Program-made: the position numbers and the translations under genes
From: Anopheles merus
Taxonomy: Eukaryota > Arthropoda > Insecta > Diptera > Culicidae
Length of the DNA: 64,000 nt
Reading direction: 5' to 3'
NCBI RefSeq assembly: GCF_017562075.2
Contig: NC_054083.1
Location: 49,509,942 to 49,573,941 of the forward strand
Notes under the pieces: model-generated
What the model was told of the DNA's origin: nothing
The model's database searches: none
Seen by the model: only the letters and a program-made list of their open reading frames with translations
In this document: positions 36,501 to 48,751 of the stretch, piece by piece
Position numbering within the stretch: position 1 is the stretch's first letter
Layout of the letters: each line of letters starts with the position of its first letter

Positions 36501-39500
36501 CAAAATGTGTAGGATTTCGCCGTACACTTGATAGTGTTGATAACTCGTTAATCGAGTTTACAATGGGGCCATTTGGTGTTTCCGCATAAAGACAAAAAAG
36601 CTTTCTTCTTCCGTTAGTTAATTTGTTTGTTTGCCTTCATTTTAGGCGTTCGCTGTGAGAGTCGCTGTCCGCTCGGATACTACGGTGAAAGCTGCAGTGA
36701 GATCTGCACCTGCCATAACAACTCGTCCTGCGATCCCACGACCGGTGAGTGCATCTGCTCGCGTGGCTGGACCGGCCCAAGCTGCAACGAACCCTGCCCG
36801 AAAGGGTTCTTCGGCCACGGCTGCATGGAACGGTGCTCGGGCTCGGCGGAAAGCAATCGTACCTGCAACCCCATCACCGGCCAGTACAGCTGCCCGCCCG
36901 GGTACGTCGGACCGACGTGCGAGCATCCGTGCTCGTCCGGCTACTACGGGCAGGATTGTCAGAAAAAGTGCCCAGAGTGTCGAAACGGTGCCGAATGTTC
37001 GCACATCACAGGGGAGTGCCAGTGTACGCCCGGCTGGAAGGGACCGCTGTGCGAGACGGTGTGCGAGGGCATGTACTACGGCACGAACTGTAGCCAGGTG
37101 TGCAACTGTAAGAATAATGCAAAGTGTCGGAAGAACGATGGCACCTGCATTTGTGACGCCGGGTGGATGGGACACCGGTGTGATGAGGTTTGTCCGGAAG
37201 GATTCTACGGGAACCATTGCATGGAGGCGTGCGAGTGTCCGGCCGGCAACTTTTTGTGCCATGCGGCGAAGGGATGCGTGTGCAGCGTGGGCTGGACGGG
37301 CAAGAACTGTGACGAGCGTATGACGAACATGCTGACGCAGGATCGGGTCGATGAAGGTAAGCGTTGTTGTTTGGTAGATCAATCAATTATATTATCATTT
37401 TTATAGTGCAATTTGGTATGATTTGAACCAGAAAAGGTGGTTGGAAAGGGTTGTGGATACTAACTGCTACTCATTTCTTAGCGACACGTTTAGTAGATGA
37501 AGCAAATCACACGTCAAACGATGACGTCACCACCCTAACAGAAAATAAGCCAAAACAAGCGATCGAACACTCTCCAGCGCTGTACAATCTTCGCATCGAG
37601 CTGCTAAACGATTCCGACACGCATCACCACGAACGGGAACACCACGTGCTCGCCGGTGAACACATTGCGAGCAGTCGTCCTAAAGCATCCGCAGTGTATA
37701 ACGTTACGGTTGAGTTCTCACTCTACGGCAATAGCTTTCTCACGCGCTACAATAGGACTCACTCGCTTCGGCCAGGGCAGCAGATGGCGCTACAGTATCG
37801 AGACGATGGCTTTCTTGACCTCACACTTGTGCAGATGAATTCGTACGTCACGCTGGGGGAGGATTTGGTGGCCAGTAGCTCGGCTAATGTTATGGAAACA
37901 TTCATCAACAGCACTAGCTATCGTGTAGCATTGGAGGAGGGGTTGACAGTGTACGTGTCTTATGTGGATCTGCAGGAGAGAAACGATTTAGAATGTGATT
38001 GTGAAGGTAACAGGACGTTTTTGCTGCGTACGGGACAGAGGATGGTGATAAGGTTGATAAGGATGAAAGGGCCAACACCGAAAACGATCGAAGAAACCAC
38101 TGTAATCCATGAAGATGTGAGTGTAGATAACGATCGTTCTACAGATGCAACTAGAGTTCAATACACAACAGAAGAAACTACTGACGATCGCTTTAGAATA
38201 GTAGATGAGGTGAATGGACATGAATTGCCTGATGCAACCACATCCTGGATGGATACTGTTACTTCGTATGAACAAAGTATAATTCCTGAAGCAGTTCAAG
38301 AGGTAACAGAAAGCATTCAACCAACAAATTCAACTTCAAAAGAGACTTCTCCGGAATTGAATTCTAATCGTAATGTCCTGAAGAATAGTCGAGAAGATGC
38401 TACATCACCTCAACCTGATTTACTTGCGACTAATCCGACAACTGTTACTTCTCTGATGAGTACAATACCTTTAAATGCACAAGATCTAATTACTATTGCT
38501 GCTAACCACGCAATCCTACCAACAAATTCCACTCTAAAGGAAGTCTCAAAGGGAGATGCAAATAGCTCTAATCGCAAGGTACCGAATAATACTCAGGAAG
38601 AAAGCAAAGATGGTGGTCCTACAACCGTAAAAGCGAATTCAAGTGACCATGATGAAACAAAAGAAGAGTATTTAAGCGAATGGTTGAAAGAGTTTTACGG
38701 ACTTGACGACGAAGTTGAGAGAAGAATGGAAAAAGACGATAGACCAGTAACGAATTCATCCTCTTCTGTGGTGGCCCAATCACAAATTCAATCACCAGAG
38801 GGACTATTGGGTAATATGAATGTACTTGTGCGTTTGTGTGTTTCACAATTACCCGTGCTTAATATGCCAGATGCTGTTTTATACACACACACACATGTGG
38901 AAAAATATGCTGCAATTTGCGCACCTGTCTGTGCACGTATGCGTCTCAGAGTGTGCACCATGCGTGTACTGCACAATATGTCCCCCTTTAAAGCAATATT
39001 CCTTTCCACAATCGTGACACTTTTTTCATGTTCTCTCCTTCGCCCCTCTCCTATCCCCAGGTTCCTCCAGCTCCACCGTATGGATGGTGGTGCTGTTGCT
39101 AATGTTTGGCGCGATGCTTACCGCAATGCTGCTGTATTACCGGCGCCGCGTCGCCAGCCTAAAGGCGGAAGTGAACCACGTCGTCAACTACATGACCCAG
39201 GAGCAGCCGAGCCATTTCGACAATCCCGTCTACGCACGAACCGGCGGTGGTGGTGCTCCAAACGGTGGCAGCATTGCCAGCGGCACCCTTTCCTCCAACG
39301 GAACGATCGTACCGCCGCTTGATGCACGCACTGGCCTGTTGCGCAATGTGCTGCCCAACAATTTGCGCGATGTCATGTCGGGGCGGCGTAAGCAAAATCA
39401 GGACAAGTACAGCTACCCGGACAATGAGTACGATGTGGACAAATGTAAGTAACAGGGAATGATGGTGATCATCAACACAGTTGCGGACGCTTTTGCTGAC

Positions 39501-40593
39501 GTGTTTGTTTCTTTCCCCCTTTTGTAGCGCTTTCCTTCTCGCACTATCGGCCGGAAAGTTTGAAAAACTTTGAAGCGGACATGACCAATCCAAACTTTAA
39601 GGATCACGTGTACGATGAGATTCGACTGAAGGATTCTATCGGTAAGAGAGCGTGCGAAGAAAATCGTATAAGAAATGGTGAATTCACTCGTCGTTTGCGA
39701 TTATCCGTGTTGCGCCTAACAGTATGCAATCGGCAACACACAACGAAGCATTTTCTGTTATACACCATTTGTTTGAATCATTTTCTTCCATTTTCGAACA
39801 ACTTTCTAACTCTTGTTCTATAACTAATGTTCTTAAATAGTTACTTAAAGGGGTATTTTCAATATATAAATCCATTTAAATAATATATTAATTCTAACGG
39901 ACGCAGCCGCTTTATCGCGGGATGCGAATTACGCCTACATTTGTAAGTTTTATCGTATAACAGTGCTTAAAGGCATTTAATTTATGTACTTACGATTTTA
40001 TCCACCTTTTTCTCGCTTTCGCGGCTAATCATCTTTCCCATTTCCCTATTCCAGACACCGAGTACGATCACCTGGACTACTCTCGCCCGGGAAGCTCCCA
40101 CAAAGCGCACTACTTCCGCATGAACGATGGCGCCTCGAATGGAAACGGCACAGCAAACGGCGGCACCCTTACCGGATCGATCGCATCGTCCAACGCGTAC
40201 GGCAACGGATCTCCGAAAGCGATCAACGTGCTGCGTGACACTGCTTCCGCCGGTCCCATCAACAACCTGTCCGCACCGCCCACCGCCAACCGGGTGAACA
40301 ATCTTCTGCCCGCCATCCCGTCCGTACCGGCGGAGGCGAAGTGTAGCAACACCGACAGCGCCAGCCTCGGTAACGATCTTTCCTCGTCCTCGAACTCCTC
40401 ATCCCCAACGCCACCATCATCACCCTCCCAGCAGCGTCAGCGGCTCGTACCGGGCGGGGACGATCTGTACGTGCCGATGTCGGCCGGTGTCGCCGCCGCC
40501 ACCAGCGCCGAGCACGGTTCGTCCGCATCGTCCTCCGGGTCCGAGTTTGGCGGGCTAAAGATTCCCGACCATCAGCTCAACATCAAGGAGTAA
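33532..40593 (+). CDS. drpr: Draper / CED-1 / MEGF10-type engulfment receptor, 1613 aa
   Basis: Coding exons: 33532-33713, 34242-34537, 34621-34867, 34940-35410, 35547-35692, 35977-36399, 36646-37356, 37482-38810, 39061-39444, 39528-39641, optional 39907-39942, 40055-40593. All phases match. A signal peptide (about residues 17-41) is followed by an EMI domain (about 54-128) and about 16 EGF-like repeats to about 815. A unique insert spans 826-1268 and a transmembrane helix about 1275-1295. The cytoplasmic tail has NPVY (1323-1326), NPNF, an ITAM (YDEI at 1425, YDHL at 1438) and a Ser/Gly-rich end. Draper is the insect phagocytic receptor for apoptotic cells and neuronal debris. NPxY recruits the Ced-6/GULP adaptor and the phosphorylated ITAM recruits Syk-family kinase (Shark). 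Drosophila Draper is about 1030 aa, so this protein is much longer because of exon 8. The donor after exon 5 (GTTCGT) is weak. Confidence 0.93.
37482..38810 (+). other. drpr: Large phase-symmetric Draper exon encoding a juxtamembrane insert
   Basis: This exon begins after a branch-point-like TACTAAC and TTTCTTAG and ends before GTAATA. Both borders are phase 1, so skipping it keeps the frame (VDEG joined to SSSSTVWM). The first half has alternating hydrophobic residues and N-glycosylation sites. Two similar blocks, NRTHSLRPGQQMALQY and NRTFLLRTGQRMVIRL, suggest a duplicated beta-rich unit. The second half is Thr/Ser/Asn/Glu-rich, stalk-like and AT-rich compared with neighbouring exons. I know of no counterpart in Drosophila Draper. 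Confidence 0.8.
39907..39942 (+). other. drpr: 36-nt cassette exon splitting the Draper ITAM
   Basis: The segment lies between GGACGCAG (weak pyrimidine tract, branch-like TTCTAAC just upstream) and a strong donor, ATTT before GTAAGT. It is phase 1 at both ends. It encodes AALSRDANYAYI and changes the junction residue from Asp to Tyr. Inclusion moves the two ITAM tyrosine motifs from 9 to 21 residues apart, outside the usual 6-12 range. The weak acceptor fits alternative splicing. Confidence 0.7.
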
Positions 40594-42250
40594 ATCCGTG
40601 CCCCGTGTCCACGAAGGGGGATCCTTTTTTGTTTTCTCATCGAAAAGTCCACAGCAATTGGTTGGGATTTTCGTGTTTATGGCAATTTGCATTTGTGTGT
40701 GATATAGTACCCGGCCCCCGGATCCTTTCCCCTGTTGAGTGTTCCTTTGCGTTTGCATCTCGATGATGATCATTACGATCATCACCCGTCTTCTTTCATC
40801 AATCCCCCCGCCCCCCCTCATTTGTACACATGTAAGGCAATCATCCCAAGCGTGATTAGGAGTTGTGTGTGAGTGTTTTTGTTTTAGTTTTTCATTCCGC
40901 CGTTCGCTTCCGTTCCGTTTTTTTTCTTTTCTTTTTTTTAGGTGTTTAATTTTTAGGTTGTGCATGCAAGCAGCAGCGCGCCCCTCTATTTGCCTCAGCC
41001 TATTACTTCCTCTTCCACATATGATTGTGACTGTATATGTGTGTGTTTGTATGTATGCGTGTGTGTGTGTGTGTTTGCGTGATAGTATAATGATCGTGAT
41101 AAAAGTGAAAACACGTGGAGGAGAAGCGTACTAACAATGATAAAACGGAACACATAGGCATATTATACATCAAAACCGTGCGCGTGCCAAAATATTGTAA
41201 AAGGAAGAGAGAAAGAGAGAGAAAGAGAGAGAAAGGAAAAAGGAAGAAAGTGAGAGTCACAATACAGTAAGGTTGTATACTATTTTTTAAGCAGCATTAT
41301 TGAATCTCATCACGCCTGATGTTTGGTGTGTGTGTGTGTGTGTGTGTCGCCAATAGAAAATGCCTCGTGTGGCAGACAACGACCCCCAGAACTGATTTAC
41401 AGCTTATTTGAATTGTTTTCATTTTCTTTTCTTTTGTTTTTGCGACACAATTATTCCCACAACGATCGTGTGCGACGGAGGACACACGCATTATTTTCCT
41501 TACTTCTTTTAGACTACTATTGAACAACGATGAAGCTAAGTTGTACACATTTTAGAAGCGATTTTATGAGTAGTTTTTCTGTCACCCCCGCAGCACAGGA
41601 TCGTACCGATTCTGTTTAAAGAAGGAACACGGATTTCAAGGCGTTATAATTTGTACGTGAAGATTACAGTATAGGTGATTGTAGTTTCCAGTGGGGGCAC
41701 GCCACCCCACTACTGGAGGGAGCTGGAGCAATTGAAAGTCAAAGACGATTCATAGTTAATAAAGTGCATTTTCAAGCCAATTCGGGGAAAAAAGCAAGTG
41801 AAAAGTAGGGGCAACATTTTTCTCTCCCACGTTAAGCAATAAGCAATACAAATAAGCGTAAGCAATTTAATTCGTTACAAAAAAAAGATTCGTTAAATTC
41901 GTGTGTTTTCTAAAAGAAAAGTATAAAAAGGGCAAAGATAAAACTATTTTTGGAAAGTAAAGAATAGAGTAGAGTCTAATCGAGTAATAATAAGTGAGGA
42001 GTGTTTGAGGGAACCTGGCCGAAGAAGAGAGATCCAAAATGGAAGGAAGCGTTCTTTATGCCCTCCCCGATGATTCCTTCATCGTTCGAAATCGTGTTAA
42101 AATATGATAGGAAGTTTAATAGAGAGTTGTAAGATTATCTTTAACATGTGAGGCACGTGTAGCAAAAAAGAAAAAACAAGCATAAAACAGCAATCCTGAA
42201 AAAGTATTGAACGGAAATTGGATTGAACATTATTATAATGATGAAATAAA
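40594..42250 (+). other. drpr: Draper 3' UTR with two poly(A) signals
   Basis: After the TAA stop the DNA becomes AT-rich with TG and GA tracts. AATAAA occurs at 41758-41763 and 42245-42250, giving 3' UTRs of roughly 1.2 and 1.7 kb. I see no other gene in it. Confidence 0.6.
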
Positions 42251-43307
42251 GGAAATTAGATGAATTACACACTATTTACTTCAAAAAGTAAACGTGAGTT
42301 AATTACTCTTGTATTTCTCAATACTTTCATTTTCTTTCGTTAGTATCACACAGCTTCCTTTCAAAAAAAATGCACACGTCGTTTTGCATTACTTTTTATG
42401 GCAAACCTTTGTGTTGTTGTGTTTTTTTTGTTTCTTCGTTTTTATTTCGATTGTACCGAACCAGCAAATAGTTGTGTAGTAGTAATCGATAGTAGTAGAA
42501 GTAATAGTATTAATAGTAGTAGTAGTAGTATTAGAAGTACATCTCTCATACTGTCATCGTCTTTCGTTCGGTTGATGATTTTTTTTTTGTAGTAACATTC
42601 ACCATTCAGTTTAACGCAACTTGTCCCACATCCCCCGTCTCCCTTCCATTTATTCCTATCTATATAGTTATATAGTACGCGTTTTTTCTTCATTTCTACT
42701 ACTAACCTCAACTCAACTGCTTCTTACTGAATTTTGTTTTTAATCTTATAATTGAGAGACGGATCGGTTTGCATGACCAGTGGTGAGTGTGAGTGTGTGT
42801 GTGTGTGTGTTGGTTGAAATATTTACATTATCGTTCTCCTCTTCCCAGGTGCAGTATCGTAAATCAAAAACTGCTTCCAAGACGTAGAATTTCCGTGCTA
42901 GTCTATCGCGTTGCTGAAAGTGTTTGTGCAGATTGGATTGAGAAAGGGGAAACAGAAGTGAGGAAAGAATGCACGCTCACACGCTTCATTCCTCTCACTA
43001 AACTTGCTTCCGCTTCCATTCTCACCGCTTTTCCGCTTTAATTTGAATATCAAGGCGCCTTTTATTCCTGTGTTTTGTTTTTTTAATACGTTTTTTTTTT
43101 TTTCTATACGACCACCACAAAATACAATCCTTCTTCGACCTCTACTACCTCTACTACCCTTTCCTATCCGAAACCGTGGCGACAGTAATGTGACCTCTTA
43201 CATACCTCCAAAAAAAAAACCCCATCTTTTTTTCATTTTTAAATAATATTTCTTCCTGTTTTTTCGTGTATTGACTTTCTTTTTTACTATAAGCCCTACT
43301 TTTCCTA

Positions 43308-43349
<42 letters not shown>

Positions 43350-44294
43350 GTGTTGATTGCACAACACTGTTCTTCAATCACACCTGTTAAATATTACACC
43401 TAGCCGAAATTGCAGTGGTCTGTCCGTGTCTGTAAATGTGTTTGTTCCAACAAGACACACACAATATGCGTACACACAAACAAACACACATCCGATAGAA
43501 ATCCCAAATGCCTTAAGCTTATCTTACTTAACTATACATAATGCTTGCTGCTGCTGCTATTTGTATTACAGTTACTTCCGCCGTGTTCACTTTCGCATCC
43601 AACAGCTTACCACCACACTATTTTGGCGACTATTTTTTCTATGCGTGTCCTTTTCTCACTAGCTCTCTCTCGCTCTCTACTGACCAACCTGTTGCTTTAC
43701 TATTCGCACCCCCGTATCCCTTTTATATCAGTTAGAAAGTTAAATTACCAAAACGGATTGCTTGGACCTTCCCACAGTATCTCCATCCGTCGCCGACCTT
43801 GGGGTTGAGGCTTGGAACCAAAAGAAAAAACGTGTCCTGTGTCATGGCGTTCTGCCAGTGTGTGTGTGTGTGTCCCCTCTGTCTACCTAAATGCACTCAG
43901 AACCTTCCCTTCTATGTACAAAGTGTGGTTGTTGAAGAGACGCGGATTCACCTCGCCTCGCCTGTTTTGTTGGTGCAAAGGTGGCAAATGGAATGTTCCT
44001 GCTGCTACTCCTCCTTCTACTTTTTATTTTACACTAACGAATTCACCACCCCCGCGCTAAACTTTCCCCTTTCCAAAACAGACGCCGACGGCCCCACATG
44101 ATGCCATGCATGGTAACACTGCTAACCTTCCCCATGGTGGGAGGACACACACACTTACTAGAATAATGCAACCGTGCTCCTTTGTCCTAGCACGCCAACA
44201 GCACGCCACCGGCATCGGTTCCGGTACAGCCGGCACCGGCGATTGGGCTACGGGTGTGATGATCCGCTACCACCACCGCCGCCACCACTTCGGA
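42251..44294. other. Tail-to-tail gap between the Draper and THAP genes
   Basis: No coding support. The stretch is pyrimidine-rich on the plus strand, with a long (CT)n run at 43311-43343. On the minus strand AATAAA (plus TTTATT at 44023-44028) lies about 270 bp after the THAP stop codon and probably ends that transcript. Confidence 0.6.
43311..43343. repeat. (CT)n microsatellite
   Basis: About 16 CT units; read directly. Confidence 0.95.
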
Positions 44295-47200
44295 TCATTT
44301 CTCCTTCAGCAGCAGGTTGAGGAAATCGATCTCCTTCTGCTGCTGCTGGATCGCTTTGTTCTGGTTCTTCACAATCTTCCGGCAGGCGAACAGCTCCTTC
44401 AGCGTCTGTTCGTACTTTTCCTTGTAGTCGATGTGGAGCTCCTCCACCAGCCCGCCACCATTCGCGTTCACGTTGTGGATGCTGTTGTTGTTGATGGTCG
44501 TTGTACTGGCGTTGGTTACGGCACCGGCAGGCGTAACGGTCAGCTGCGACTTGAGCGACGGCGGTATGACCGCCTCCACCTTGGCGACCTTCAGCTTCTG
44601 GTGGTACGCGTAGTCCTCGTCGGCCGAGTTTTGATAGCTCGAGTCACCTTCGGACGATTCTGCAAATGGAAAAATGGAAGAGGAAGTTCTTTAGTACACA
44701 AAAAAGAAGAAGAAGAAGTAATTCATTCGAAAGCTGCGCAGGGTAGGAGAGCGGCTCTAGATAATTAATTAATTGAATTTTCAACGCAACTAATCTTATA
44801 AATCTTAGCGAAACGCACTGAATTTAAGCGGAAACAACCTTGCTCCAGGAATAGCACGCCGGGTCCTTATCTTTCACGCACTTCTCGGATTGGAAGGCTG
44901 ATTTTCGTGAGGCTTTCTTCGTACTTAAGAGAGAATTTGCGACACGTTCACCTTTTCCCGGCGAACATGGCGATAACGTCGATCGTGACTGGATGAAAGG
45001 GAGAAGCAGTAGCAGCTACTTCTAACTGTGACTGTTGCTTTTTGGTACAATTTATCGTTTATCCGTCATTTTCTTGGAACTCCCCTCCAGCTGATAAGAT
45101 CATCCACCAACCGCAGACCCATAGGGTCAATGGGCTTGGCGTGTGGCTGGCTGAGCCGTTTACAATGTTACGGGTTTTCTTGTGCGGTGCGTGTGGTATA
45201 TCCTCCTCCTCCAGATTGGATAAGAAGCAAAGCCGAAGCTGATAATATGTGGATCAAGTGGTCGCGTTGTTTCTTCCCCACAGTTCCCACGCTTCATCAA
45301 CTAAGGTGACCAACTTTACATTGAAAGGGGGGTGTCTGGGCGGGTGCGGCTGCTTTCCTTACGCAATCAGCAATGCAATCAATCAGCAGGTACAATTCAA
45401 AGTCATTGATGCACTTTTTTACTCCATTTTTCCCTCTCTCGCTCTCTCTATCTCTATCTCTAAGGAGTAAACATAAACCACCGACCGGTCAAAAGCAAGC
45501 AAAACACACACACACACAAGAACTGGTTTTCGCATGACAAGGCGCATACAGGGGGAAAACCCACCACCGCATAGAAATAGTAGCAAAAAAACATGTTTTT
45601 TTTTATGCTGAAATGCAATTCGTTTCGCTCCAACGCCACTCTGTGTGTGTGGTGGTGGTGGTGAATTTGATGGCTAAAATTAGCCTAACACCCCTCAAAC
45701 ACCTAGCCTCCCCCCCCTGCCCATTCCCAAACAGTGGTTGGAATGATTGGAAGGAAAACAGCCGCACGTCTCGCTCCGTTATGTGCGCGGCTCGGGCCGC
45801 CTCAAGGTCAAATGCGCGAAGAAAAAACCGGTTCTCTTTGCGTGTGGTTTGGTGGCTGGTGTTGGAGCTCGGCGTTGGGGCTGCTACTTGCTGGGCTGGC
45901 ATGTGACCGTGGACTTGATCGTGATTAGTTGCCAAGGCATTAGGATCAACAGCAGCAGCCACGATTGGAACCATCGTGGGGATGTTCACGTGTTCACGAC
46001 AAGAATTGAGGCACGATGGAAATCTAGGTCTATATATTACAATGCATAAGAGAAAACCCTTATGAAAGAGAAGGCACGAGCCAGAGATTGAATTAAAAAG
46101 CGAAACTTAACAACATAACAACAACAACACCACACGAACAAACGATGCAAGACAAAACCATGAAAAGAAACGCACGCAGCAACAGAACAGAAACAGAGGA
46201 AAGCAGAGGGAGAGAAGCATAAACGACAAATAAGAGAGCAAATCACGTGGTGAAGTTGATTAGCAAACAAACACGATCACGATCATGATGACGATGACGA
46301 TGCCGATCATGAATCATAGACGAAGACGAAGGCAAAAGTAGACAAATAAAAGGGGGCAATAAAAGTAGGAAAAGAACGGCACAAGAATCAAAACAAAACA
46401 TCACACTGTTGCGCTTTAACTCGTTCCTCGTTTCTTCTCTTATGTGTTTTGGTTCTGTTGTTTCTGCACATTCTTGTGCGTGTGTTTGTGTTTTTAAATG
46501 TTGATGATTAATAAGGAAAGGCACGCGTGCGCCGGCATACTTTCGGTTTCGTTTTATGTTGCTGCGCGCATTGCGCATCAGAAACAACAAGGAGATGGGA
46601 TGGGAGGAATGCAATATTGTAAAAGAAGGCAAAGCAAAACAGCCGGGGCGGCCACCGGCTGCTGGGGTGAGAGTGTATTGAACTTGGCCGCTGTATGGTG
46701 CTGCAAACATTATTAGCATTATATGTATGTCATTCAGCAGCATATATACAACCAGTGGCGGAATGGGTGTCACACACGCGCGCGTCAAAACAAGCGCAAC
46801 ACCGACGACGACCGACGTCATTGCCATTGCGTCAATGTGGCCTCCTCCTCCCTTCTGTTCTTCTTTTGCTACCGCTCTAAACAACAGCGCTTTATTCGTT
46901 TTTGTTTACGCCAATCTCGACGCCAAAAGGCGGTTTTGCGCGAACCAGCACGCCGCTCCTCCGCGCTTGCTTTGCTTTGCGTGTTTCGTCGTCTTAGACT
47001 TTACGCGGCTTCACTTTCATTCATTGAGCAAATGTTCGCGCACGCACACACATAGAGACGCACTATCTTTCTATTAGTGCTCGTGTGTGTTTGTGCTTCT
47101 TTTCCCCTTTGTTTGCAATCTGATAAGACACCGCGGAACCAGAGCGCGAGCGCGCTGCGGACACATGCTCTCTTGTTGCTGTTGCATTTTTTGCTGTCCC

Positions 47201-47338
47201 CTTCTCGACGTGGAACTATTCTTGTTTTACGCTTATTTAAAACGAGACAGTACGATACATTCCCACGCAAAACAGGTGGTGAGACGGGAAAATGTGTCTG
47301 TGTGTCGAGTTTTGTATTTTCTCCTTCGTCCCTTCTGC

Positions 47339-47371
<33 letters not shown>

Positions 47372-48704
47372 AAGACACACGAGCAGAAAAGTGCGTGTAC
47401 GATTGGAGTGCGCAAACGCCACTGCCGCCGCTTGTTGCGCGCGTACATATGTTCTTCGCAAGACGGCGTCGTCGGCGTGTGCGTTTTTGTTCTATTTTTG
47501 CACACATTCTTAAAACCATTCTCTCTCTCCCGCTCCGAAACACACATCAAATCGAGTTATCGAGGATTTTATTTAAAAGAAACCCCAACAGTTCGTTGCG
47601 CGACTGCGCGATTGCGTTGGTATAGGGACGTAGTGAGGAAGGGATGACGTTTCTTTTGGGGTTTTGTTTTTCTCTCTCGCATTTCTTTGCCCCCCCTCCC
47701 CCCTTCCCCCCCTCTCACGCACACAACACTAGACAAGGCGCCCCTTTACCCCCCCATTCCTCACTAGGTCAATAGAAAATTGCGTGAAAACAACAACAGC
47801 AATGACCTCCACCGGCAGCGGCGACGGCGGCGTCTCGCGTGTATGTATTATTCCATTCGGACCGCATGCAAGCAACACATAGAAAAAGCATATATGTGCA
47901 TCATTAAAAAGCACTGGTTGCTTTGTTAGTTGTTGAGCGGTCGGTCGGTCGCGCGACGAAAGAGCACGTGTGCACACACAAAGAAAGCTAATCAACATCA
48001 AACAAACGAAACACGCACACACACGATTATCTTCTTGATTTTGTTTTGGATGGAACCCCAACCCCAACCCAATGCTTACTAGATGCTTTTTAGTAAACGG
48101 TTCTCTCAGAATAAAAACCTGTCTATAATTTCAAAACGATCCATTTCAACCTGAGATTTGAACCAAGAACGAGCAGACTGAACGATCCATACAATACCAA
48201 CACGACTGTAGAGCAGTCATGTCATCCACGGAGAAAATAACTCACCCTATTCCTCGCACACTGCCGCTACCGCTTGCAATATATTTTCATCGCCCAACAT
48301 CGTACACACGACGCACGCAATTAGCATTCACCTCAGGTGGGAGGATTATTGAAACGAGGTAAACTCGGTCCAGCAGCGGGTGAAGAACCGCGACCGGCTT
48401 TTTCTACTACGGCCACTCCGGTGAGCAGCAGTGTGGCTATGACCTTCACACACATACCCGATTGACCGGACCGGAATTGGGTGGTCCCAACGATCAACAC
48501 GGGGCGGGCGGGTTTGATGGTAAGAAAGAAGCCTCCTCACCGGGGGGAGTGAGACATACACCAATGCGTTGCTGGCCAGCACCTTTGTCATTCCCTTCTT
48601 CGGAGCGCTGTTTTGAAGGCGCTCGGAAGATTGGACAAAACACACACGCAGTCGTGACAGTAAGTTCACACAAACACAACAAAACAGAGAGACATACACA
48701 CAGA

Positions 48705-48751
<47 letters not shown>

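Noticed and set aside
34201..37386. Many long frames antisense or out of frame to the EGF exons
   Set aside because: Shadows of the cysteine-rich, GC-rich Draper exons. The sense frame is fixed by matching splice phases.
48120..48200. Possible second SINE on the minus strand (GGTTCAAATCT)
   Set aside because: Only a B-box-like core is visible. The rest does not match the 25.8-kb element and there are no flanking repeats.
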